Shown piece by piece: positions 47,886 through 57,330 of a DNA stretch of 64,000 bases. This DNA is from Chthoniobacter flavus Ellin428. GTDB lineage: Bacteria > Verrucomicrobiota > Verrucomicrobiia > Chthoniobacterales > Chthoniobacteraceae. The notes beneath the pieces were generated by a model. That model saw only the letters and a program-made list of their open reading frames with translations, ran no database searches and was not told the origin of the DNA. The stretch lies in assembly GCF_000173075.1 (NCBI RefSeq), contig NZ_ABVL01000005.1, positions 248,001 through 312,000 of the forward strand, in the 5' to 3' direction. The position numbers and the translations under genes are program-made. Each line of letters opens with the position of its first letter. Position 1 is the first letter of the stretch.

Positions 47886-49439
47886 TTAGGAGCGGCGCAT
47901 CCACCAGTTGATGAGTCCGAAGAATGCGGCGATGCAGGGGATGATGCCCACGACCGCGATGGCCAGGCTGCGGAGTTGTTTCTCATCAAAGGCGAGCGTG
48001 ACGCTCTTCTTTTCCTTGGGCGGAATGCCCATGAGTTCCTCGCGATCGAGCAACCAGTTCAAGACATTGACCGTGAGGTCGACCGAGACGCCTTCCGACA
48101 TGCGATAGGCGCCGGCGGTGAGCAACTCGGCGTTGCCCACCACGAACATCCGCGAGGTATCCACTTTGACGCGCTGATCTTCCACGCCGCCCTTTTCCAC
48201 GGAGACCGCGATATAGAGCGGCGCCTTGTGATCCTTGGCGGGATCGAACGAAACGTTTTGATCGTTGCCGCTCAAATCCGTCTCGCCCCAGAAGCCCTCG
48301 CCAGCTTTCAGGATGGGGGTGACGCGGACCTTGGCGATCACTTCGCGAGCCTGGTCGACCTTTAGCGATTGCGTCACGCCGAGCATCTGCTTGCTCACGT
48401 CCTCGAGGTCCTTGGTGATCTTGGTGTGGCTGTCGATCACGTCGAACGACGGGTTGCCGATCACCGCATTGGTGATTTGCGGGGCACCCGAGTCGTCGAG
48501 TTTCAAAGCCTTGCCCACGCGCAGGATGCGATCATCCTGCGGCACCACGCCCTGTGCGCCCAGCCAGGCGGAGAGATGGTCGGTCTTGGCGAAGGGATTG
48601 AGGAGCACGAACAGACGGCCGTGCTTTTCCCAGAAGTCGTTGAGCAGCTTGATCTCCAGTTCGGAGTAGTCGTACTTCGGTCCGCAAATGACCAGCGCGC
48701 GCGCATCCTCCGGGATGCTGCTGACGTTGAGCAGATTGAGCGGCGCGATCTGGATGTTCTGCCGTTTGAGAGCTTCGTTGAAGACATTGAGATCCTGGGA
48801 CTTGAGGTCCGGTTCGCCGTGTCCGGCGAGGAAGTAGACCTTGTTCGGCTTGCCTTCGCTGAGTTCGAGCAGCGCGCTGGTGATGGCCTGCTCGCCCTTG
48901 AAGTCCTTTAACTTCGGTTGCTGCTGGCCCATCATCATCGACATCTGGTCGGGCATTTCGAAGTCCGCCATGTCGGCGGCATTGACGAACTTGCTCTTCC
49001 CGTCGATGTCGAGAATCACGATGTTTTCGTTGGCGCCGAATTTGTATTTGCCCTGGAGATCCTGGGCGCGGCTGAGGTTGCGATAGGGATCGACGACCTC
49101 GGTCTTGAACTTGTTATCCGAGGCGTATTCGTATTCGCGCAGGAGGCTGCTCACGTCGGGTGCGATTTCCGCGGCGCTGGAGAAGAAGACGGTCGCCTTG
49201 ACCGGCTTTTTCAGGCTCTTGAGCAGATTCTTGGTCTGCGAGCTCAGCGCGTACTTGTGTTCGCGGGAGAAGTCCCAGCGCTTGAAGTGACGGAAGCTCA
49301 TGTAATTGATCATCAGGACGATGCCGATGATGACCAGGGCCTGGATGAGAACGTTGACGCCGATCTGGAAGCGATGAATCCGGACGACTTTCGACGAGGA
49401 TTCTTTCGGCGCGGCTTCGGGAGTGGAGGAGTTAGCCAT
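47886..49439 (-). CDS. GldG-like ABC accessory protein
   Basis: A 517-residue protein with an N-terminal membrane helix (NVLIQALVIIGIVLMINYM) and a C-terminal one (LAIAVVGIIPCIAAFFGLINWWM), with an external domain between them (KPVKATVFFSS, ELSEGKPNKVYFLAGHGEPDL, FWEKHGRLFVLLNPFA). This matches the ABC-type uncharacterised transport system (GldG/YngG-type) family. In Bacteroidetes GldA/F/G form an ABC complex needed for gliding; in Verrucomicrobiota the cargo is not known. It starts after the permease gene and is followed by DUF4340. Confidence 0.85.
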   Translation of the reverse strand: MANSSTPEAAPKESSSKVVRIHRFQIGVNVLIQALVIIGIVLMINYMSFRHFKRWDFSREHKYALSSQTKNLLKSLKKPVKATVFFSSAAEIAPDVSSLLREYEYASDNKFKTEVVDPYRNLSRAQDLQGKYKFGANENIVILDIDGKSKFVNAADMADFEMPDQMSMMMGQQQPKLKDFKGEQAITSALLELSEGKPNKVYFLAGHGEPDLKSQDLNVFNEALKRQNIQIAPLNLLNVSSIPEDARALVICGPKYDYSELEIKLLNDFWEKHGRLFVLLNPFAKTDHLSAWLGAQGVVPQDDRILRVGKALKLDDSGAPQITNAVIGNPSFDVIDSHTKITKDLEDVSKQMLGVTQSLKVDQAREVIAKVRVTPILKAGEGFWGETDLSGNDQNVSFDPAKDHKAPLYIAVSVEKGGVEDQRVKVDTSRMFVVGNAELLTAGAYRMSEGVSVDLTVNVLNWLLDREELMGIPPKEKKSVTLAFDEKQLRSLAIAVVGIIPCIAAFFGLINWWMRRS

Positions 49440-49474
49440 GAGAAAAGTGTGGAGTTAGGAGTGATGTCCGCCGG

Positions 49475-50231
49475 TTATGCTTTCCACTTGCGGAATTGGA
49501 ACACCTGGAGAGTGAGGTAAGTCACCAGGGCCGTCATGGAGACGTACCAGACGACGGGGCGGGAATCGATGATGCCCTTGGTGAAATCATCCATATGCCC
49601 GGTCGGCGAGAAGTAGGAGAAGATGTCGCGGATGGCCGGGGTGGTTGATATTCATCACCATGGGCAGGAAGGGCAGGAAGACGCAGATGAGGATGACGCT
49701 GAAGGAGATGGTCGCGGCGATGATCTGGTCCTTGGTCAGCGCCGAAGCGAGGCAGCCCACCGAGCAGAAGAACATGCCCATGAGGAAGAGGAGCAGGAAG
49801 GTCGTATAATACGCCCCGGCCGCGGTGGCGGCGTTATGACCGGTGACATATTGGAAGACCGCGAAGGAGATGAAATTCGGCGCCCAGAGGATGCAGTAGA
49901 AGAAGAGCACGCCGAAGAATTTTGAGAGGACAATCTGCCAATCTCGCACTGGCGCGGTCGTTAATGTCTCGAGTGTGCCCATCCGAAATTCCTCGGAATA
50001 AACGCGCATGGTAATGAGCGGGAAACTGAGGATGAACGGGAACCAGAAGAGCGCCTGGGCAAAGACGATCTCCACGAGCGTGAGCTCCACCGGGTAGCCG
50101 TTGATGACGGAGATTTGGTACCAGAAGTTCACTCCCGACAGGAGCAGGAAATAGAACAGCACCACGTAGGCGATGGGCGAGTAAAAGAAGGATTTAACCT
50201 CGCGACCGAATAAGGTGAAAAAGGTTTTCAT
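49475..50231 (-). CDS. ABC permease (GldF-like), frameshifted near 49638
   Basis: About 252 residues with six membrane helices (FYSPIAYVVLFYFLLLSG; FWFPFILSFPLITMRVYSEE; ILWAPNFISFAVFQY). RVYSEEFRMGTLETLTTAPV is the hallmark of the GldF/ABC-2 type. The frame is lost in a run of four G at 49638-49641 on the plus strand; removing one gives NHPAIRDIFSYFSPTGHMDDF and a normal end (QVFQFRKWKA, stop at 49475). The permease pairs with the ATPase at 50358-51289 and moves an unknown substrate. Confidence 0.88.
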
Positions 50232-50280
50232 TAAAGGGGTGAGTTGGAAAATGGGAAAAGGGTGAGAGAGGGTTCTCCAT

Positions 50281-50350
50281 CTTAATCGTAATCTTACTCT
50301 CGCTCGCAGGGATGGAGATTAAGATTAGGAGTAAGATTAAGATTAAGAGG
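50281..50350. repeat. Inverted repeat, family A copy 4
   Basis: CTTAATCGTAATCTTACTC at 50281-50299 faces GAGATTAAGATTAGGAGTAAGATTAAG-type units at 50315-50347. It lies inside the Gld-type operon, between the ATPase and permease genes, so it would be transcribed and could fold in the mRNA. Confidence 0.85.
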
Positions 50351-50357
50351 AAATGAG

Positions 50358-51289
50358 TTAGCTGTCGGCGTGCGTCAGCTCGACGAAGACATCCTCCAGC
50401 GTGGTCCGCCGGCGGGTCAGCTCACGGACGCCCCAATGCCGGGTCATCGCGAGATTCATCACTTCTTCGCTGGGATCGGTATTCGCTTCCAGGCGCACCT
50501 GGAAGAGCGTGTAGTCGCCGTCTTTTTCCGCGACGACGTCTTTCACGCCGGGGAGCTTGAGCAGGTCCGCCGTCGCGTTGTCGTTGCCGACTTTCGCTTC
50601 GATGCGCATGCTGCCCGCGGTGCGCTGGTTCTTCAGCAGATTCTCCGCCGTGTCGCTCGCGCGAATCTTGCCCTTGTGAATCACGATCACGCGGGAGCAC
50701 ATGATTTCCACCTCAGGCAGGATGTGCGTGGAGATGAGCACCGTGCGCTTGCCGCCGAGATTTTTGATCAACTCGCGGACCTGGCGAATCTGGTTCGGGT
50801 CGAGGCCGATGGTCGGTTCATCGAGAATGAGCAGGGCGGGGTCGTGGACGAGCGCATCGGCCAGGCCCACGCGCTGACGATACCCCTTGGAGAGCGCCCG
50901 ATGAGTTTGTGCTCCACTTCGCGGAGGTTGCAAAGCTCGAGCACGTCGCCCACCGCTTGCCGCACTTTGCGGCCGGCGACTCCTTTCAGGTTGGCCCGAT
51001 AGCGCAGATACTCGCTCACGCGCATGTCGGTGTAGAGCGGCGTATTTTCGGGGAGATAGCCGAGGCGTTTGCGCGCTTCGATGGATTGCTCGAAGACATC
51101 GAAGCCGGCGATGGAGGCGCTTCCCGAAGTGGCCGGCAGATAGCCGGTCAGGATTTTCATCGTGGTGCTTTTGCCCGCGCCGTTCGGCCCGAGGAAGCCG
51201 ACGATTTCACCTTTTTCTACCTCGAAGTCGAGGTTGTTAATCGCGGTGACTCCCGCGTATCGTTTGGTCAGTTTTTCGACTTTAATCAT
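50358..51289 (-). CDS. ABC transporter ATPase (GldA-like), frameshifted near 50898
   Basis: About 310 residues. Walker A GFLGPNGAGKSTTMKIL, Q-loop region YLPENTPLYTDMRVSEYL, signature LSKGYRQRVGLADALVHDP, Walker B ALLILDEPTIGLDP and the H-loop ISTHILPE are all present. The frame breaks between LREVEHKLIG and ALSKGYRQRVG, where one G is missing in the codons (C run 50897-50899 on the plus strand). It energises the GldF-type permease downstream. The gene starts the operon and is preceded on the minus strand by htrA, separated by the start region at 51290. Confidence 0.9.
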
Positions 51290-51304
51290 TGGGGAATTTA
51301 AAAA

Positions 51305-52438
51305 TCAGCGTGCAGTCAGACTGATGGTTTGCTCCTGCTGGATCGCCTGGCCGCGAATGCGTCGGATGACGCCCACGGCAAAATCGACGACCGAGCCGGT
51401 GTCAATCTGAGTCAGCAGATCTTCGATCTGCTTGGAGGAGGTGACTGGATAACGGCCGATCTGGCTGATGACAAGGCCTCGTTTGATTCCGGCCTGTTCC
51501 GCCACCGAACCTTCGTCCACATCGGCAATCAATACGCCGGTGCCCGGCGCGTAACCCAGCGTTTTGGCGAGTTCCGGAGTGAGATCCTGCAATTGCAGGC
51601 CGAAAAATTTTCGCGCCAGCGCACGGTTCGCGACCGGCTTTTCCACCTTTTTGCCCGCGGCAATTTTTTTGAACTCCTCGACTTTTTGGCGCACCACTTC
51701 GCCGGGAATGGCGAAGCCGAGACCCTGCGTCGGCACGCCCTGTGGCGTGAAGGCCATCTTCACCGAACTCACGCCGACGAGCTTGCCGCCGATATCCACC
51801 ACGGGGCCGCCGCTGTTGCCCGGATTAATCGCCGCATCCGTCTGAATGAGGTTGCGATACTCGACGTCATCGACGGTCACGGTGCGCTTCTTCGCGCTCA
51901 AAATCCCGCGCGCCACGGAGCTGCCGTAGCCCAGCGGATTGCCCAGCACCAGCACTGTCTCACCGAGCAGGTTCGGCGAAAGCTGTTCGAGATTGATGAA
52001 CGGCAGCGCCTGCGGCGCATCGATCTTCAGGAAGGCGAGATCGGCATCCTGCGAACCGGCCACATAGCGCGCGTTGTAAGTTTTGCCATCCGACGTCGTG
52101 ACGGAAATTTTCAGTTCCGCGGCGCGCTGGACCACGTGTTCGTTCGTCACGATATAGCCCGCGGGATCGACGATGAATCCCGAGCCGAGGCTCTGCACTT
52201 TTTGCGAGAGCACGCGCGGCCGCCGCATCGGGCCGCCGAAGAAATTGTTGAAGAACTCGTCGTACGGATCGCGGATGGTGTGCTGCACCACGCGTTCCGT
52301 GTTGATGTTCACCACCGCCGGCATGGCCTTGGCCACGGCGAGGACGGAGGGCTCAGTCGCAGGTTCACTCTGGGCGCAAACCGTCCCCGTCAGGGCCAGG
52401 GCGACAAGGGCGAGGATCTGCGGAAAACGTCTGCTCAT
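51305..52438 (-). CDS. HtrA/Deg-family serine protease
   Basis: A 377-residue protein (from ATG 52438) with signal peptide (FPQILALVALALTGTVCA). The trypsin-like domain has the full triad: His in IVTNEHVV, Asp in SQDADLAFL, Ser in NPGNSGGPV. One PDZ domain follows (FGLQLQDLTPELAKTLG...VLIADVDEGSVAEQAGIKRG). It degrades or refolds damaged periplasmic proteins. With a single PDZ it resembles DegS/HtrA of short type. It opens the minus-strand set ahead of the ABC operon. Confidence 0.93.
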   Translation of the reverse strand: MSRRFPQILALVALALTGTVCAQSEPATEPSVLAVAKAMPAVVNINTERVVQHTIRDPYDEFFNNFFGGPMRRPRVLSQKVQSLGSGFIVDPAGYIVTNEHVVQRAAELKISVTTSDGKTYNARYVAGSQDADLAFLKIDAPQALPFINLEQLSPNLLGETVLVLGNPLGYGSSVARGILSAKKRTVTVDDVEYRNLIQTDAAINPGNSGGPVVDIGGKLVGVSSVKMAFTPQGVPTQGLGFAIPGEVVRQKVEEFKKIAAGKKVEKPVANRALARKFFGLQLQDLTPELAKTLGYAPGTGVLIADVDEGSVAEQAGIKRGLVISQIGRYPVTSSKQIEDLLTQIDTGSVVDFAVGVIRRIRGQAIQQEQTISLTAR

Positions 52439-52622
52439 GTGGGAAAAAGGGGGTGGGTATGACAATGTAAAGACGTTCACGCTCAAATTTTTTGAAAGAC
52501 ACTGCAAACTTTGATTTGCGCTGAGACTTCACTGGCCTCTTGAAAAACCAGTTTTGTTTTTCCCCAAGAAGGCCCCATTGGTCGGGTTTTCTTCCCGCAC
52601 ACCTACCCTAGAAAAACCCTCC

Positions 52623-54008
52623 ATGAAACGTATCCTAGCCACGTCTCTTGCCACTCTCATCGCCGGATCCATCGCATTTGCGGCGGACAACAAACCGGCG
52701 GCGCCGGCCGCTCCGACGGACCTCAAGCCGTTCGTCGACAGCATCAATCTCAAGGACGGCGACACGCTCGTCTTCCTCGGCGATTCCATTACCCACCAGT
52801 GCCTCTACACGCAGTATATCGAGGACTATTTCTACACGCGCTATCCGAAGCTCCACATCCACTTCCATAATGCGGGCGTGGGCGGCGACCGCGCCAAGGA
52901 CGCGCTCATCCGCTTCGATGAAGACGTGGCCAACTACAAGCCGAACTACGTCACCATCCTCCTCGGCATGAACGACGGCGCCTATCGCGATTTCGACAAG
53001 GCCATCTTCGATACCTACCAGCAGGACATGACCACGCTGCTGGACAAGATCGCCGGCCTCGGCGCCACGGCCATTCCGATGACGCCCACGATGTTCGACT
53101 CACGCTCGAAGGTGATGCGGGGCGACAAGGCCGAGCCGCGCAACACTTACTACAATGGCGTGCTCGCCCTCTACGGCGCGTGGCTGCACGAGCAGGCGCA
53201 GAATCGTGGCCTTGGCTTCGTGGACATGTGGGCGCCGCTCAATGACCTGACCATCACCCAACGCAAGAAGGTGGCGAACTTCACCATGATCCCCGATGGC
53301 GTGCATCCCGCGCCGACCGGCCAGGTGGTGATGGCTATGTCCATTCTCGAGGACATCGTGCCCCGCTCGCAGTGCACGCAGATCATGGTGGATGACAAGG
53401 CTGGCAAGCTGACGCCTACCGCCAATGGCGGCAAGATCACCGATTTCAACGGCACCGACACCAACGTGAGCTTCACCTTCGCCGCGGACAAACTGCCGTG
53501 GGTGCTCCCGGCTGATGCGCAGGAAGGCTACAAGATGGTTCACGCCGGCCATCACTATTCCAACGAGAAGGTCAGCGTGCGCGGCCTCAAGGCGGGCAAG
53601 TATGACCTGAAGATCGATGGCGAAACGATCGGCTCCTATGCCGCCGGCCAACTGGCCTTCGGCGTGGAGCTCGAGGAAAACGCCAAGACGCCCGAGTATC
53701 AGCAGGCGCTCAAAGTCGCGACGCTCAACCAGCAGCGGAACAACGAAGCGTACCACCCGCTGCGCGACCAGTACAGCCAGCTCAAGGGCAAGCGCCGCGA
53801 TCTTGCGAAAGTCGCCGAGAGCGATCCGCAGTACGCCGCGAAGAAGGCGGAATTCGACAAGTGGTATGAAGGCCAGAAGTCGAAGGTCGCCGAACTCCTC
53901 GGCAAGGCCGCCGACTTCGAAGCGCAGATCTACAAGGCCAACCAGCCCGTGCCGCACAAGTACGAGATCGTGCCTTCGGCCGAGCCGGTGAAAGCCGCCG
54001 CGCGCTAA
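52623..54008 (+). CDS. Exported SGNH/GDSL hydrolase
   Basis: A 461-residue protein with a signal peptide (ATSLATLIAGSIAFA). Block I has the nucleophile in VFLGDSITHQCL; block III has the asparagine in LLGMNDGAYRDFD; the catalytic Asp/His lies in PDGVHPAPTGQVVMA. After the SGNH domain (to about 250) comes a 200-residue part with FAVELEENAKTPEYQ-type sequence and a helical stretch (LKGKRRDLAKVAESDP). Family members are esterases acting on acetylated or acylated carbohydrates. A strong terminator follows. The ATG at 52623 opens the signal peptide. Confidence 0.9.
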   Translation: MKRILATSLATLIAGSIAFAADNKPAAPAAPTDLKPFVDSINLKDGDTLVFLGDSITHQCLYTQYIEDYFYTRYPKLHIHFHNAGVGGDRAKDALIRFDEDVANYKPNYVTILLGMNDGAYRDFDKAIFDTYQQDMTTLLDKIAGLGATAIPMTPTMFDSRSKVMRGDKAEPRNTYYNGVLALYGAWLHEQAQNRGLGFVDMWAPLNDLTITQRKKVANFTMIPDGVHPAPTGQVVMAMSILEDIVPRSQCTQIMVDDKAGKLTPTANGGKITDFNGTDTNVSFTFAADKLPWVLPADAQEGYKMVHAGHHYSNEKVSVRGLKAGKYDLKIDGETIGSYAAGQLAFGVELEENAKTPEYQQALKVATLNQQRNNEAYHPLRDQYSQLKGKRRDLAKVAESDPQYAAKKAEFDKWYEGQKSKVAELLGKAADFEAQIYKANQPVPHKYEIVPSAEPVKAAAR

Positions 54009-54036
54009 TCGCAATATCCGCTGACCGCGGATCTCC

Positions 54037-54080
54037 GGCCCGTGAATCACGAAAGTGATTCGCGGGCCTTTTCTTTTTTT
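54037..54080 (+). terminator. Rho-independent terminator after the SGNH hydrolase gene
   Basis: GGCCCGTGAATCAC (54037-54050) and GTGATTCGCGGGCC (54055-54068) form a stem with one mismatch and a GAAA loop, followed by TTTTCTTTTTTT. Confidence 0.96.
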
Positions 54081-54093
54081 GGAATTCGAAAAG

Positions 54094-54164
54094 AACCGCG
54101 AATGAACGCGAATGGAGGGAAACAGAAATCCCAGGCTCACTTCAATTCGCGTTCATTCGCGGTT
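54094..54164. repeat. Perfect 20-bp inverted repeat (family D)
   Basis: AACCGCGAATGAACGCGAAT (54094-54113) is fully complementary to ATTCGCGTTCATTCGCGGTT (54145-54164), spacer 31 bases. It is directly after the SGNH hydrolase terminator; further on, AACTCTCAACTT-type short tandem units at 54249-54282 lead up to ymdB. Confidence 0.85.
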
Positions 54165-54323
54165 TTAATTTTTATCCTGTCTGCGTACCCCCATGAATTT
54201 CATTCCACGTTTTCTTTAGGCGCATGCCCCCGCAAACCCCACGCGGCTCTCAACTATCAACCCTCAACTCTCAACTTCCGTTTTTAGCGTGCCCTGCGCG
54301 CCAAAACGGATAACACCTTTCCG

Positions 54324-55154
54324 ATGCTGAAACTCCTTTTTCTCGGTGATGTCGTCGGTGAACCCGGACGGCGTGCGGTCATCGAGACCGTCCCGCGCCT
54401 TCGCGAAGAGCGAGGAATCGATTTCGTCGTGGTCAACGGCGAGAACGCCGCCAATGGGCGTGGCATCACGCCGAAGATCACCATCGATCTGCTGCGCTGC
54501 GGCATCGCGGTCATCACCAGCGGCGATCACATTTGGGATCAAAAGGAAATCGTTCCCTTCATCGATACCGAGCCGCGGCTGTTGCGTCCGCTGAACTATC
54601 CGGCGAATACGCCGGGCGCCGGCTCCATTGTGCTCGAGACACCGAAGGGCAAGGTCGGTGTCATCAATGTGCAATGCCGCACTTTCATGAATCCGCCGCT
54701 GGAAAATCCGTTTCTGGCCATCGACGCGGAGGTCAAGCGGGTGCGCGAGGAGACGCCGATCATCTTCGTGGATGTGCATGGCGAGACGACCAGCGAGAAG
54801 ATCGCCATGGGGCGTTTCCTCGATGGCAAAGTCAGCGCGGTGTGCGGCACCCACACGCACACCCAGACGGCGGATGAACAGATTTTCCCCGGTGGCACGG
54901 CCTTCCTGTGCGATGCCGGTATGTGCGGGCCGAGCGAGAGCTGCCTGGGGCGCGAGATCCAGCCGATCATCGAGCGTTTTCTCACCGGGCGTCCGATTCT
55001 CTACCCGGTAGCGCGCGGGCCGGTGAAATTGCTCGGCGCGATCGTCGAAATCGACGAACCGACCGGCCGGGCGCTCTCGATCGAACGTTTTTCCCACGTT
55101 TACGAACCGCCGGAACCCGCGCCTGCACCTGCACCGGTCACTACGGCTAAATAA
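54324..55154 (+). CDS. ymdB: YmdB-family metallophosphoesterase
   Basis: A 276-residue calcineurin-like enzyme. LLFLGDVVGEPGRRAVIE, FVVVNGENAANGRGIT and ITSGDHIWDQKEIVPFID are the dinuclear metal motifs of the TIGR00282/YmdB family, and VDVHGETTSEKIAMGRFLDGKV with GTHTHTQTADE completes the site. Family members hydrolyse 2',3'- or 3',5'-cyclic nucleotides in Bacillus. The C-terminus has a Pro/Ala repeat (PEPAPAPAP). The start at 54324 follows short tandem repeats. Confidence 0.93.
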   Translation: MLKLLFLGDVVGEPGRRAVIETVPRLREERGIDFVVVNGENAANGRGITPKITIDLLRCGIAVITSGDHIWDQKEIVPFIDTEPRLLRPLNYPANTPGAGSIVLETPKGKVGVINVQCRTFMNPPLENPFLAIDAEVKRVREETPIIFVDVHGETTSEKIAMGRFLDGKVSAVCGTHTHTQTADEQIFPGGTAFLCDAGMCGPSESCLGREIQPIIERFLTGRPILYPVARGPVKLLGAIVEIDEPTGRALSIERFSHVYEPPEPAPAPAPVTTAK

Positions 55155-55179
55155 CGTAAATAGAACTCCTTACATTTAC

Positions 55180-55332
55180 GGACGGTGTCGCGTTCGTTGC
55201 TAGAGTTGCCATACTCTGCAGAATTGCTGAAATAATTCTTGTCAGGAACGCATCTCTGCCCTAAGACTTGCACCGTTCTCTCCCCGGACAGAAAGCGCCT
55301 CTCGGGTTTCCACCCAAGAGGCGTTTTCATTT
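55180..55332 (+). ncRNA. Candidate structured small RNA ending in a strong terminator
   Basis: GGACGGTG (55180-55187) pairs with CACCGTTC (55271-55278) as an 8-bp closing stem with one G-T wobble. GCGTTC (55190-55195) pairs with GAACGC (55246-55251). Inside lie two hairpins: AGAGT/ACTCT (55202-55206 with 55213-55217) and AGAATT/AATTCT (55220-55225 with 55234-55239). A terminator follows: CGCCTCT/AGAGGCG (55296-55302 with 55317-55323), with an inner GGGT/ACCC and a TTTTC end. Folded this way, the RNA is a three-way junction with a terminator. I do not recognise the family. It could be a stand-alone sRNA or an attenuator-like trailer of ymdB. Confidence 0.45.
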
Positions 55333-55465
55333 GTACGGATGTGGTGGGTGGAAGGGTCGAGTTAATTGCTCCGCCTTCGCCGGAAAATTAGGGGCGCTCA
55401 GGAGCGCATCCCGCCGCGTATCGCGCCTCGGTAGAGTGGAGAGGCATCTGTAAATCGGCCGGGAC

Positions 55466-56182
55466 TTATGCCGAGAAATTGAACCGGATGGGGATCTCCA
55501 CCGTCGCGGAGACGGGCCGGCCGTTCTGCGTCGCTGGGCTGAAACGCCACGTGTGCACGGCTTCGAGGGCGGCGCGATCGAGCATGGCGTGGCCGCTTCC
55601 CTGGCTGACGCTCGCACTCGTCACCCGGCCTTCCGCGTCGACGGCGACGAGCAGCATCACCACGCCTTCGATTCGCTGCGCGCGGGCCTCTGCGGGATAC
55701 GGCGGCTTGTAGCGAGTCAGGAAATGCGGCGGCAGATAATTTCCGCCGGCGCCAGCGCCTCCCGCAGCCAGGCCGGCAGCCGCGCTATGGCTCGAAGTGC
55801 TCCGCCGCGCAGTCACGCCGCCCGTCTTGGAGGCCCGCTCTTTTTTCGCGTGTGGGAATACGGGCAACGGTGGTGGCGCCTCCGCGGTAGTCGCAATCAA
55901 TGGCGGCATAGACTCCGCCATCGGCATGGGCACGGGCGTCGGTTCCAACGCCGGCGCCGGTGGAGCGAAACTCGTCTCCACCGGCTCGGCAGCGGTATCT
56001 TGCGCAGGTTGCGGCGCGGGAAATTCCTCCGACACCAGCGCATTATCTCCCGGCGAAAGAGACACGCTTATCTCGGTCCTGCCAGGATCAAGACGTGGCG
56101 CCCAGAACAGTGATGACCAGCCCACGAGGGCCAGCACACTGCCATGAATGGCACATGACAAGATAAGCGCGCTACGGGGCAT
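55466..56182 (-). CDS. tonB: Energy transducer TonB
   Basis: A 238-residue TonB. It has an N-terminal membrane helix (LILSCAIHGSVLALVGWSSLF), a Pro/Ala-rich periplasmic linker (about 60-110) and the C-terminal TonB domain (YLPPHFLTRYKPPYPAEARAQRIEGVVMLLVAVDAEGRV, then TWRFSPATQNGRPVSATVEIPIRF). It carries proton-motive force from ExbB-ExbD to outer-membrane receptors; exbB and exbD are not in this window. The gene follows an outer-membrane-type protein gene by 20 bases. Confidence 0.9.
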   Translation of the reverse strand: MPRSALILSCAIHGSVLALVGWSSLFWAPRLDPGRTEISVSLSPGDNALVSEEFPAPQPAQDTAAEPVETSFAPPAPALEPTPVPMPMAESMPPLIATTAEAPPPLPVFPHAKKERASKTGGVTARRSTSSHSAAAGLAAGGAGAGGNYLPPHFLTRYKPPYPAEARAQRIEGVVMLLVAVDAEGRVTSASVSQGSGHAMLDRAALEAVHTWRFSPATQNGRPVSATVEIPIRFNFSA

Positions 56183-56201
56183 GCCGCGACGAGAGCACCC
56201 T

Positions 56202-57122
56202 TTAATCCTGCCGTCCGCTCACCGGGGTGTAGGAGCGCTCGGCGTGGCCGGTCCGGCCGAAATCGTAGCCCACGATGAGCCAGCCGATTTCGCGATCCGA
56301 GGAATTGTTCGTGCCCCACTGGCAGGAGAGATCCACGTGCCAGTTCCGCGTCGGGCGCCACTGGACGCTTGGGCCGATGTTGAGTTGGTGCGCCGGGTGA
56401 CCGCGCTCGCCCTTGATCGTGTCGTGATCGTAGAGCACTTCGACGCCGACCCCGAGTTTGCCATCGATGAGCGAATAGCTCAGGCCGAGCGGGATCTGGA
56501 ATTCGTATTCGCGATCGCCGCCGGTCTCGGCTTCCCACACGAAGTTCACGCCCCAGTGCCAGCGCGAGGCGAAGTCGCCGCCGAAGAGCGCCTTCAGCTC
56601 ATAGACGTCCGGGCCCCATTGGTGATCAGCGATCTTGTATTCGCCGTAGAAGGTGGGGTTGCCCCAGATCTTGCCCCAATCGGCGAGCGCATAACGCAGC
56701 TCGATGTTGAAGCTCTGGTAGTGGAAGTGGCCTTTCTGGTCGCCCTCAATGTCCTGGTAGAGATCGAGCTGCATGCGGTAGGGCAGGCCGATTTCCACCT
56801 CCTCGAGCAGCCGGTGCGATTCCGTGCCGTCGCGGTGGTTCTTGATGCGCCACCAGCTTTCGAGGCCCACTTCCCAGGGCTCCTGCTGGATGTAAACGCG
56901 CGTGCCGGTGAAACGCCGGGCGCTGGTCCACTCGGGGCGGCCGGTTTCACCGATCGGCGTATTCTCGCTCAGCACGGAGTTGAAAGCCGTGCTGGTCGTC
57001 TCCGGCAAGCGGGTGGTCGGCGCGTTGGACGACGGCGCGGGTGCAGCCGGTGTTTCCGCGGCGATCAGCGTGGAGGCGGAGGCAAGGGTAAGGAGGGTAA
57101 TTTTGACAGGGTGGGGAACCAT
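56202..57122 (-). CDS. Probable outer-membrane protein
   Basis: A 306-residue protein with a signal peptide (ITLLTLASASTLIAA), then a Pro/Ala/Thr stretch and about 240 residues of alternating polar and hydrophobic strands (VYIQQEPWEVGLESWWRIK, FNIELRYALADWGKIWGNPT, WHWGVNFVWEAETGG, YEFQIPLGLSYSLIDGKLGVGVEVLY, WLIVGYDFGR). This is the look of a transmembrane beta-barrel. Co-located with tonB, it may be a transport or structural outer-membrane protein. No family recognised; several later codons favour the ATG at 57122. Confidence 0.7.
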   Translation of the reverse strand: MVPHPVKITLLTLASASTLIAAETPAAPAPSSNAPTTRLPETTSTAFNSVLSENTPIGETGRPEWTSARRFTGTRVYIQQEPWEVGLESWWRIKNHRDGTESHRLLEEVEIGLPYRMQLDLYQDIEGDQKGHFHYQSFNIELRYALADWGKIWGNPTFYGEYKIADHQWGPDVYELKALFGGDFASRWHWGVNFVWEAETGGDREYEFQIPLGLSYSLIDGKLGVGVEVLYDHDTIKGERGHPAHQLNIGPSVQWRPTRNWHVDLSCQWGTNNSSDREIGWLIVGYDFGRTGHAERSYTPVSGRQD

Positions 57123-57330
57123 GCAATGAGTTGAAGGGTGTGGGGTGTTTGTTTGGGTAAACGGACAGCCCCGCGGGCAAGCAACGGGTGTGCCATCTCG
57201 CGGCCCGCTCTTTGCTAGAGAGGCGCATGCTGATCTCCGCCCGCATTTCATCGTGAAATCGGGATAGGAATTAGCCTCGCCAGCCTCATCGCTGTACAAT
57301 TTCTATCCCTCCGTCGTCTTTCCTCATCAC

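Noticed and set aside
45741..48365. 874-residue open frame on the plus strand
   Set aside because: Antisense to the DUF4340 and GldG-like genes, low complexity (Arg/Gly-rich), no family signature.
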